Positions 27,001 to 39,000 of a DNA stretch of 42,729 nt are shown one piece after another. Where the stretch lies: positions 1 through 42,729 of the forward strand of contig JAQGDQ010001396.1 of the NCBI GenBank assembly GCA_030141605.1. The letters run 5' to 3'. The notes below the pieces were generated by a model that worked only from the letters and a program-made list of their open reading frames with translations, was not told the DNA's origin and did no database searches. Numbering within the stretch: the stretch's first letter is position 1; each line of letters begins with the position of its first letter. The translations under genes were made by a program, and so were the position numbers. Origin of the DNA: Tubiluchus corallicola. Its lineage: Eukaryota > Priapulida > Priapulimorpha > Priapulimorphida > Tubiluchidae.

Positions 27001-30000
27001 AGTCATGGCTGATCAGTTTCGTTGTGGCCATTAACTGAGGGCCTCAGGACAGAACACATACAGAGAGCATTATAACGTACCTACCGATTCTCTGATATAA
27101 AAGTCTTCCCATTTACTAGATACAAACATATTTGTACCTGTGTGTCATGTTTTTTGCCAAATGAATATCGGAAGATTCAAGATTCCTTACCTTAGAGAAA
27201 TGCTAGTTTTTGTTAAGGCAACAGACGTGCAAGATCCCTCGATGAGTAGAAACTGTATTGGTAGAGATCCCTTGCATTGTAAAGACTGCGGGATATCCCT
27301 GTTAGTTTTTTTTATATTATTTCTTCTTATTAGTTTAGTTTTCAACTGTAATACTAGGCATTAGATCTATCTACATCTGAGAGCTACATTTTATTTGCTA
27401 CAGTTTGAATGATCATTTTATCCAGGACCAGATTAAGATATGTTTTATAATTGCTTATTCATGCGTATATCTGAGTGATATCAACCACTGCGCAAAGCTG
27501 CGGCTCTAAGCTTACACCATGATTTTGCAAAATAAAACCAGTTTTACTTTTTTTAACAAATTATCAGTATACAGGAAACAGGTTTGTCAAAAACGTAAAA
27601 TTGCTAAAATTGCAGTTGCTACTGTAAACATGACCATTTCTTCCAAAACAGTACATATTTGTTGACAATTTTTAGGCCAAACAGTTGCAACTTACAGAAA
27701 ACATTGTAATGCTAGAGTTTTTTGCACTGCCAAAATTTTGGCCCACCATGGCACTCAAAGGTCATCAGGAAATGTCTCAATCATATCGAATAATATATCA
27801 AATTAAAGCTTGGGGTGAGGCGGGTTTTGACACTAACAAATGTTGGCCCACCTGGGGTCACCTAAAGTCCATCTACAGGGACCATTTCTGCCAAAACAGA
27901 TGAAGTACATATTCTTTGACAATTTTAAGGCCAAACAGATGCAGTATACAGAAAACATTGTAACGCTAGAGTTTTTCACACTGCCAAAATTTTAGCCCAC
28001 CTGGGGTCACCCAAACGTCATCTACAGGAAATGTCTCAATCATACTGAGCAGTATATCAAGTTAAAGCTTAGGTTGAGATGGGTTTGACACTGCCCATTT
28101 TGGCCCAACTGGGGTCACCTAAATGGTATCTACAGGGAATGTGTCAAACATGTTGTGTAAAATATTAAAATAAAGCTTATGCCGAGGTGGTTTGACAGGG
28201 TTCATTAAAACATCGAGCATCGTTGACAAATGACTTAATTTTCTTTATTTTGCCAAAACCGTTTGTCCTTCGTAGTAGATTTTTGGCGTGTAGTAACCTT
28301 TGCATGCAATAATGATAAGAACTTCAAACGAGTGTACATTTCACTGTTATTTGCTGACCTGCATATATGTAACGCAGTTTATGACTTTTTTGTATTATTA
28401 GAGTATGTACAATAGAATAATAATTTCATTTTGCAACTTCTTGAGACACTGCAAAATTTTGCCTCAGGTGTTGTAATCACCATTTTACATAAGATTATAC
28501 AATTTTTCTTCAGGAGACCTATACCATCATTGATGATCTTGTTGTAATGCAGTTTGGTCCGCTGCAAGCTGAGAGCTAGTATTTAAAAGCAGGGCTTACT
28601 TAAGATGTTACCATGAGATTGAAACTTTTCTCTTTTTTATGCATTTTCTTTTGAAATTAGACGGAACATGTAGCATGTCTTAATCACTTGCAAATGCATA
28701 TACATCTTTACCAAGAAAGTAGCCACGAGCAGTTGGGCAGGCAAAACAATTCAGAAGTAAATACACTAGCTAGTTCTGGCTTTGCGTAACTTTTACTGTG
28801 TAACATGTGCAATGCATGCATAATCACTGTCCCAGTGTTTAATATGAATACTTGAAAGTACGCAATAAAAAAGTTATGCTTTCAGAAGTATAAAAGCTCC
28901 ATTCAATTGGTAACAGCTCCTGTTTACACTAATGTTGTAAACTGCTGGTATTCTCTATCGGAAAGTTTACATTTTACTGCGCTATAAACAACTATACTGT
29001 AAAATATGAAAACCCGAAATGCAAATATTTGCTTATTATTGCATATTTCCAGCATAAAATATTCACGTATAACTTCTTATTTTCAGAAAAAATAAAAATC
29101 TATTCAGTATATATACACCATTTTTGTTGCTGTAGTACAAAAAACTTTTACGTACATACATCCAGTGGAAATAATTGACAAAAACATATTAGTATTGCGA
29201 CAGCAAAAATAAAAAATTTAGCTACAGAAATTGCGACTAGACTAATTCTTAACCTACCTGATTGTAAAACTTTTACAAAAACATAAGATATGGAATTCAC
29301 TTACATGCACACATGGATGTCTTTATAGTTGCAAAAAATGACATATTTATAATACACCGGTAATTAGCTGATGACACGCGTGCTGATCAAAATTCACGAA
29401 AAGATGAGTAGCCCAGTAAGACAAATTATGATAAAAAGATATTCAGTAATTGATTAAATGGTAACTTGCCAAGTTATATGTATCAAAAAATAATGTTTGT
29501 AGGTTTTTATAAATTAGAAAAATCTGCGAACTTTTTACGAACCCTTTAGTTAGAGTTGCTTCATGATTGACTTAGCATCACAGCTGAATTTCTTTGATTG
29601 CATTCTTACTATGTCTGCTTACTTCCAGGCTTATAACTGTTGAAGCTGATACTAAATTTTAAGTCTTGTTTACTTTGAACCTGCACTTCTGCAGCTGTAT
29701 ATGTACTGTGGTCCATGGACATTCATATCCAGTGTTATATGGACCTTGATAAGTACAGTTCATTTGCTAGCACTGGTGAACAAGCAGCACTTTTAGCCAC
29801 TTTAACATGTGAAAACAAAATGGTCACATACCAGTATTTCATATTTAGTGCTACACATTCCAGATAAAATTCTACAAAAATAAAGCTTGTGAGGATCAAA
29901 ATAGGGGTAAAAATTCCATCAAACAATATGCTATCTATGTATCTAACTATCATTTTGTATCACTGAAGAGAATTTCATGACAGCTTACTTTATTGCATGA

Positions 30001-33000
30001 CTGCAAGTCATAGCTGGTAACTTTTTAAGCATCCTAACAGTAATAATAACAATAAACAAAAACAGTAGCTGTCACATTTTGAGCATTTATATATCAAATT
30101 CCATTTAGTCTAAGTTCTGGTATGTCTTCATATCACATTTTCATATTTTGAGCACTGAACCAAACCTGCATGTGCTTAGGCTGGTGCTTTATAAACATCT
30201 TGGCCTTTTGCACTGGAAGGTATTCAAGAATAGCACATTATCTCACTTACACATTAAGCATGCTTATTACACCATCACAATCTCATCCCCTTTCCCATTC
30301 TTTTGGCCTATTTCATATCTACCAAGAAACCATTCTGCTTTTAGAGATTGACTGTCACTTTTTGACAGTGAATTTGTAAGAAATGCTCCACTCTCGCGTC
30401 TTTTAGCGTGTTTCAGTGCCGGACTGCAACTTCCATTTGTTGGAGACTTCACTTTTGTCAATGGAGAGTAACTTTGAGACAAATATTTTCCCATTTGTAG
30501 TGTTGCAGCACTTTGAAATGATTTATCTCCATTTTTGCTGGTATATGCTGGCCAAGGACCTTGCACAGATGGAGCTGGTGATGTTGCTTCAGTTGAGTCA
30601 CCTTTGTCAGCTTGCAGTTCTTCTGCAGAGCATCGTGGAGTTTCAATTGGAATGAGTTTGTGAAAGTCTGAGAAGTCTATCTCATATATTCCTTTTTCTT
30701 TTTCAAATGTCACTAGACTTATAAACTTATGCCCCCAAAATACTTCGTCATTCAGGTATGAAGTTCTGGCTTGCATAGTTTGACCTGTTGTTTCATTAAT
30801 GCCCGCCAGAACCACTATCACTTCAAATATTTGTTCCGAAAAGTCAACAGCAGTCATCTTATAAAAAGGGCTAGTTTCATTTATTATGTGACATATAGTC
30901 ATAGGCCAGCACAGCAATAAGCGGTCGCTTCCCGACCCGAATCCAACGTCTAGCTCATACTGATTCAGAGGTATGACTTCCCCTTCTGGTGTTTTTACCT
31001 TTTGTAGTAATATTGCTCTGATGTGTGCCTCAATTATCTCTGTACGACGCATATCTCCCACTCGAAATTGCAAACTTAAGTGTTCATCAACAACGGAAAT
31101 ACATGCATTTCTACTAAACAGTAAAGTCTGTGCACGTTTGTTAGGCCTTACCACTTTGCTAAACACCATACCAATCACTATACATTGCACCAGCACACCA
31201 GTGATACTCTGAATTGTGAGCACAATTGCACCTATGGGACACTCTTCCGTGACCATTCTGGCACCATACCCAATTGTGTGTTGTGTCTCTAGTGAAAAGA
31301 GGTATGAAGAAGCAAAAGAGTATTGCTCTAGGATGCATGGTTTCCAATTTTCATCTCCAATGTGATCAAAATCACCATGCACATAAGAAATAATGAACCA
31401 TACAATTGCAAAGCCTAGCCATGTACAAATAAATCCTAGTGCAAAGATGAGGATGGTCCAACGCCATTTTAGTTCCAATAAGGTGGTAAATATGTCGCGG
31501 AAATACCGTCGTTTCTGCTTGGACACTCGTTTAGTGGCAGTGTTTAATGTACCATTCTTCCGGACGATCCTGTGACGATGACCGAACATAAACCTAGGAG
31601 GTATGATTCCCACTGGTTTGTTGCCCAGACCAACATCAGCAATAGATTTCCTACCAGTATTGTGAATAGTTGACATCTTTATTATCTAAAATAACATTAC
31701 ATACTGACACTTCTTTTGGTTATGTCTACTGGTATTGGTAGTGCTTGTGTAAATAAGAAACAAAGATAACATTACATTGCTTTATAGCAAGCTGTTTAAG
31801 TTGTGTAAATTAAAAACAAAAGATTACACTGCTTTATGGTAGGCTGCTTAACTGCAATAAAACATTTATATACGGTAAAATGGGTTAATGTGGTTACTAT
31901 TGTGGTATACAGTTAATGTCAAATGATCTTTGGGCTTACTAAAAATTGCAAAGTAATATAGACTCTTTTTTCTTTTTCATTTTTTTATTAGTAAAGGAGA
32001 GGAAAAACGAAGTCTCTTTTACTTTGTTGTTTTTAGTAAAGCCTGAAGACCATTTTCCAGCATTAGCCCATTTTACTTATGTGTTTGCATAAGTTTATGT
32101 CAAGATTATACTGGCAACTTTTTATAATCTTACGTTATAATGTATTCTAAGCTCTCACTTTACATTCTGCATGCTTTTGCCAGTTTTTTATTGCGCTATT
32201 GTTAGCTGCTAAACACCACATAGTTTTGCTTGGACACTTCGTTTTTGTCACTTTGGAGGTGTTTTTAGTTTTCTGCTTTACTTTATTACTCGGAGGCAAA
32301 AATGAATAGCTGTGGGAATCTACTAGCAGGAAATGTACAATGAAAAGGATTACAACCTACTCCTGTTAGTGCAGAAAAAGATTAAAATCGTCAAACTGAA
32401 TAACTCCAAATTTTTAAACTTGTTATAACCTTGTATACTATAACATAGTGATACTTTTTCCAATAACTTAGGGCTAAAAAGATATTCTATTTTTGATTCG
32501 AAGAAAAAATGCAGTATAAGGTACTGGCCCGGTTCGGACATCTCTCGATGTAGTAATCAATGTTTTAAAACTTTTAGACATTCCTTATTAAGATTATTTC
32601 AATTACTAGATTATTACATTTTTTGCGCTCAAAACACTAAGTTATTTTTAGCTTTCTTACCTGAACAAAACAATGTCTGTAGATGGATGTCAGTTGTTCA
32701 ACTGTATGCCTATAAAGTTGTAAATAAACTGTAGACTTGTTTACTCGCCATACATAGTTCATAAACAAGCAAATAACCGTATTCACCTCTGGGCTTTGGC
32801 CTGTAGAAAAGTACTGTACAGCACTTGTTAGCGGATTTGGGATATTGTGTCTGTTGTAAATGTTGCTCAGGTCGGTCAAGCTGAACGGGATCTCGCAAAA
32901 TTGTTCACCCCTTTGTGGAGGTTGGTGAGCGATTCTCTTCACTGCAGCTACGCGTTTTATGTTTTGGAGGCAATTTACTTTAATTCATTACACCATTCAT

Positions 33001-36000
33001 TTGCTTTAGGGTAATCCCAAGTCATGACAGTTACACGTTGTTGCGTACATGACGTTAAGCAAAAACAACATAGAAAAATTCTACAAATTAGTAGTTAATA
33101 TGGTGATAAAATCCACAATGTTAAATTTTGAAAACAAACTCGAATGTGAAAAGTTATAACCATAGTGGCATAGTGGTTATGGCGTCGGCCTTGTAAGCCG
33201 AAGGTCCCTCGTTCAAATCCATCTGTTTTTAACTTTTTTACATTTCCTGTATTTCGAGTTTGGTTTCAGAAGGTAATTAATTGTGGGTTTGTATCATCGT
33301 TAACGATGATCCTGACATTAAGATTATAAATAATTGATGCTTGTATATTAGTCGTTTTTATTAGTTTTTGTGTAATACAAAGGGAGCGTACAGGTTCAAG
33401 TACCAGTCCTGTTTGGAATTATATGTTTTTCAGGTATTTATGGACTGTCCACTGGACACTATAACTTGCAAAATAGTAATGTAAGTTTCCCTCAGGCCTT
33501 CACGTTTTAAATGGCACATCACACAGAATCAAGAAATAAAATATTAATCACATATTTTATAGTACACATGAGATTACCTTTTACCTTATTACTATCGATA
33601 CACCTGTTTGTTCTTTGTACAACGGAGCTCTCAGGTGCAAATAACAACAGTTCTGTAAAGAATTACAGCATGGTTTCATGCATTTATAACTGTCTTTCTG
33701 TGCATTGTAGTGTACAAAATTGTAATGTTCTGCTGCAGTTTACTCTTACCGCCTGATTAAATAAATCCACATGTAATTTGATTTTTTCGAATTTCGAAAA
33801 AGAAGCAGTGTGCACAAGCTGGCCTGACGCCGGGTTAACATTTGAGGTTGAACTATATTTCTTACAACTAAAGACCTACGTCATGACTAATACACCACGC
33901 ACAGTCCTGTGTGGTCAAAAAGGTTTTAATTACACTTACACAATACAGATGGAGATGCAACACAAAATTAGTGTATGGTATATGGCCTGGCATTGGCAAC
34001 CACTTGACTTGATCCCAAGACTGCAACCACTAAATGTGCTTACAATTTGCAGTCTAGACCACTCAGCCACTGAACCCAGGAATTAGTTATAAGTTATTAC
34101 TTAGTACACAGGAATGCTAGATGGGTTGATGAGTTATTAAGGTTGAAATAGGACTTGCCTTGATCACAAGAATTTGTGTGGTCTAGTTGCCATGGCTTTG
34201 ACTTGTAATCCAAAGCTCTCTTGTTCAAATCCAGGTCAGTTATAACGTTTTCACAGTGTCTTACTTTCAATCAATTTTAATTTCAAAAATTTAATTGTGG
34301 GTTTTTATTCCATCATTGATTGACGTACTGAATTTAAAATTTAAAAGAATTCTTAACCCATTGACGGTGGGCTGCATACTATGTCTGAGCAGACGGCTTA
34401 AATCTGTTATCCAGAAAATGTGTTTGCCGGAATTTTTCCCAGAAAATTTTTTTCTTGGGAAATTCGTTTCATAGAATGAACATTTCCCAGAAAGATTATT
34501 TTAACAGCAAAATCACAGTTACCTTTTTTAGTTGCTAAATCTGCTATGTTAGTGGGATAAAGCCTTCGATTTCTCTTTCTCTTTTTGTTTCTCCCTCTTT
34601 ACCTCTCTCCCTGCCTACATTCCTTGATCTTCTTCCTCTTTCCTTTCTTGTCTATCACTTTCTCTCTCTCTCTTTTCCAGGCGCTCTCTCTCTTTCGCTC
34701 TCCTTTCTCCCTCTCTTTCTCTTTCCCTCTTGTTCTCGGCCTCTCTCTTCTCTCTTTCTTTGTGTTTCTGTCTCTCTCTCTCTTTCTCTCTCCTCTCTCT
34801 CATTTTTCTTATTGCTCTTGTCTCACAGCACTTTGACTAATGAATATCGAAAACCAGATTTATTACAATGACTCAATGTCTAAGGGCTTTCAATTGTTTT
34901 TTAAATTTTGTGTTCGAACAATACATGTATTTTATTTTGAAACTTTGTTGCTACAATTCAAGTTTTTTTAGGATAAAATTGCTTTTTGAAAGTAATTTGC
35001 ATTGCATCATTTGCTGCATATAATTACTTCAAAGTCGACTGATTTTCGTAGGATTTGAAATAAAGTTAGTAAATAATAATTATAAAAAATGAAAACGCCA
35101 AGGCTATGCAAACCGCACAGATTTGTTAATATATTGGGTCAACATTTGCTCAACAAATTATTTTCATTCTGAAGATTTTTTACAGATTCTTTTATAACAG
35201 GACCAGATCCTAGTGTATTATGAGGATAATCGTCTGAGATGAATTACTGAACTGGCTGAGATGTTACATTTACATTTGGATGCATGTACATCTCTAAACA
35301 CCAAGAAATAATTTGGATCACAGAAAAATGTCTGCCGAAAAGTGATATTTCTAAGTGGTCTTCAAACAAATCAATTAGCAGGCTTGGCATCGCATAACTT
35401 TGATTATAATAAGCTACTTTTTATTGTGCATTATCTAAAGGGATTTAGTACATTTACTGTGAATTTTATTTTCTATGAAATGACAGTTGCAAGGAAAAAA
35501 ATTCTGCGAAAAAGTTTTTCTGGCAATCGAGTCTACCTCTGAGTAGATATGCACTTGTGTTTCGCTTGAATGGTTTGTATCTCCTGGTTTGAATCTTCAT
35601 TTGCCCTACTATTAGTGGTTGTTTTCTTCGTACAAAGGGTGTATGTCCTCTCTACATCCGAATGTGGCTTATTTTAGAGGATTATTCTTGATGAGTTAGT
35701 TCTTGGCCTTGCGGTGCCATAGAATGAGCCCTGCCTTTGAATGCTGAATCCCACCTTACAGCATGACGTGTGTAAAAATATCTTCCAAGTCCTGTACAGC
35801 ACTAGATTTTTTACTGTACCTAATTAGTATTACTGCCTATAATTTCTCCATATCTCAAGGTCGTATTCTAATGTTCAGCAAGCCCCACTTGAGCATATTA
35901 CTGAAGATTTTTTGTTGGTGCCACTGAAGTACTTTTAAGCAAGCCATTCTTGCTATATTTCCTGGTGATAATTGCAATGTTTTTTTTAAATTTCTATAAT

Positions 36001-39000
36001 TTTTTCTTTGGTCTGCTTAGTATGTCTGTTGGCCATTACTTAATCTGGCAAACCTTGTTTTGAGTAAGAAAAGCTTTTAAAACGACAACTTGAAGCATGT
36101 CCTTTGAACTTAATAATAGTATTTGACACTTGAAGGACATTGCTAGCAGAAACCACAGATAAGGCTTTATGGACCAAGCTAGAGGGACTTTGTGCTATAA
36201 TGTGTGATGGTCTGCCTCATTTTAGTAGCACTGCGTCATTTGGTTCCTCACTTGAAATTCTGTGTCGTATGTTCCTGTGTTAGCTGCAGTATCGACTAGT
36301 TTTCTGATAACCAGTCCATTTGTGTATTTGCAAGAAGTAGGCAAAGCTTTTAAAAAATTATACAAGATGGATAATGATGGAATATTTTTTTCAGGATATC
36401 GAAGTATCTGGGGACCGAACTGACAGTCGTGTTTTGCACATCACTATTCACAAGCAGAATGCATCTCGATATAATCGGGGAACACCCTTGCTTAGTGCAA
36501 AATTTGCTTTCGATGACCACATTCGTTCCATGGCAGCCAAACAACGATTAACTAAAGGAAGAATGAAGGTATGGTAGGAGAGATCTAGTCTCTTTACAAT
36601 AATGGTGGTAGCATAACTGATAATAAAAAGGAATGTGGTTAAAAGATGAATGAAATACTTAAAACTTTCTTTTTTAACAAATTATAAATTTAAATTACAA
36701 ATTTTGCTAGTCACTTTGTCTTTAAATTTTCAGTGAGTTTTGTGTACAGTACTTTGTAATTTTTTGCAGGCTCGTCAACATAAGATGCAGTGTATTGCTC
36801 GTTTACTCGAGTTACCGGGCACTTCACAATCATTTCACCCAGGGTCATTAAATTCTGGGCACCAATCACGCCGTAGGACGTCTACACCAGGTATTATTAG
36901 ACTTTGTAATATCTATTTAAGCATATGCCATTAATTCAGAATCTGAATCCATTCTTTACTACTGTTTAAAAACAGGTGTAGCTAAAACAATGTTATATTA
37001 TTCTGATGGAGTAGAGCTTAAACCAACGTAGCTTTCAACTTGATGAAATATTCATTCTCACAAGGATCTGCAGCAGTGACTAATTTGGCATTTGGTTCTA
37101 ATTATTTTGCATTATATAATTTAATTATATACAGTAGGTGCCGCTTAATAGACTCATTTTGGGACCGACGTGTTTTGACCCAATTAACCAACTGAACCTA
37201 TTAACCGATGGGTGTAGTATTACAGGTATAGAATTGTGAGTCGTCAGCATACTATGCACTGTAAAGGTTTTTAACGAATTTTAGAAACGAAGTAATGCCT
37301 AAATTCCTTTGTGCAGTTAAAAATTAGAAAAAATATTTTGAGATATTAATTTATATAAGTGAATTAGCAATAAATTAAAAAGTATACTTTTCTAAATCAC
37401 AGACTTTTCTAAGTCTCTTTATTTGCAAAAATTACAAAAATTCCTTCAAAGTCGGCTGCTTCATTTTCTTGCGAAGCAATTGGCCCACAAAGTTCTCGTA
37501 ATTATAAAAACGTTGAAAATCTGTTGTTGTGCGTGACTAAAACATTTCTGAATCGTCTGCTCACTTACATTACTCCTATTTGCTGTACAATGTCTGCTCA
37601 TGTAAGTCACAAGGAATGCCGGCTGATTACTGTACCTGCAGCTTTGACTGCTAACTCATTAAGCCCGAATGTGTGATTTGCAACGAAAGCATCAAAAGGA
37701 AACCACTAGGCAAGTGATTAAATGTTCAGCTTCCAGAAATTCTTTGGATAACAGCAGACGAGCGGGTAACAGATTCAATGCAAAACTGCTACGCTAGCGT
37801 ATTAGCGCATGATAAATGTACCTGCTTACAAACAAAATGGTGCTTAACATGATTGTTTCTGCATATATAGCACACAAAAGGGAAGTAAAGATGACATAAA
37901 AGTAGGAAAGGCTCTTTGGGAATGTACAAATGTCTTATTTTAAGTAGGCGAAGAAAAAATATTGAGTCAGTTATGCGGAGTTATTTGAGTCGAGCAATTG
38001 AGTCTACTAAGCGGCGCCTACTGTATATATATTTAGTTTTTTCAGCTTTTGTGTAATCACTAGGTTCATTTGTGTTAGATTGAATGTGCGTTAAGCTTTA
38101 GACATGAAAACTTTAATACTTGCAGCTCTTTAATTCTAGAATTTTTTTAACTTGGGGCTTTAGATGAACTACGTCAGTTAGCTGTATAGTTTGTCACATG
38201 TCAGTTTGTTTATTTGTGTCACACTTCAATCAGTGACTTTATATTTCAGGTGGGCAAGCAACTTCTTCAAAACCATCCAAAGCCCACCCAACATCTCCAA
38301 GGAACGCTGCTGCTCCTACTCACCTACCAACGGTGGGTGTGTCAGGCAGAAAAGAGGTAAAATAATACAACTTTAAATAATACATGTTTAAATAATTATG
38401 TGCTGTATAATATATTTTTGATTTTATACCTTTTTACATTTGTAGCAAATTAATGCTGTAATAGCCACCAAATTACCTTTACTTTTCAGAAAAGATGTTC
38501 TAACATAGAAATTTTGACAACCTTACACTGATTCAGCTATCTGTTATTAGGCTTAAAGATGTTAACTATGAATTGGCAAGTTTTCTTTTCCTGTAATGCA
38601 AGGAATAAGTTATCGAAGATGTTAGTGTTGTTAGTTTTGACTGACAGTAATACATTCCAAGCAGTTCGCCATCTTGTAAAGGCTACAAGTTTGCTTGTTT
38701 AGGCTAAAAACCATTATGTTAGTTATAATAAAAAATTATTTTTATAGCACAGTGAACGTGTTCCAAAGCCAAGTGCTCGACATTCTGCAACAGTACAGAG
38801 TGAGAAAGAGAAGTCGAGATCACGAGATACTTCACCTCAAATATTTGGTCCTTCAGAAGAAATGATACCACTTGAAGACTTTTCCAAGAAAAGACATAGG
38901 AGTGAAGCATCTGGTAGTGGATCGCGTGGTCAGAGTTCATCCCCTGAAGATGGTAAATCACGCAGGAGCTCTTCAGCTAGTCCAAGAGGATGCGTGAGAC

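Larger units (their letters stand above)
26566..36394 (+). other. CLEC16A intron 20, 9.8 kb, hosts an antisense gene
   Basis: This is by far the largest intron. It lies between the exon ending [14 protein letters not shown] and the exon starting DIEVSGDRT, and contains the whole Kir channel gene on the opposite strand. It also holds a 248-bp tandem repeat (27632-28197), two sense SINE copies and one antisense tRNA-like element (33.1-34.3 kb), and a pyrimidine tract (34563-34810). The stretches 26566-27631, 28200-29980 and 34830-36394 are AT-rich with nothing recognised. Confidence 0.7.

Noticed and set aside
33159-33230. Functional tRNA-Thr(TGT) gene
   Set aside because: A-box, anticodon arm and B-box are good, but the T-stem is mostly unpaired and the acceptor stem (ACCATAG against TGTTTTT) does not pair. 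A second decayed copy with the same body shows a SINE.
34585-34836. Open frames across the CT-rich tract on both strands
   Set aside because: The predicted proteins are Ser/Leu/Phe or Arg/Glu repeats forced by low complexity.
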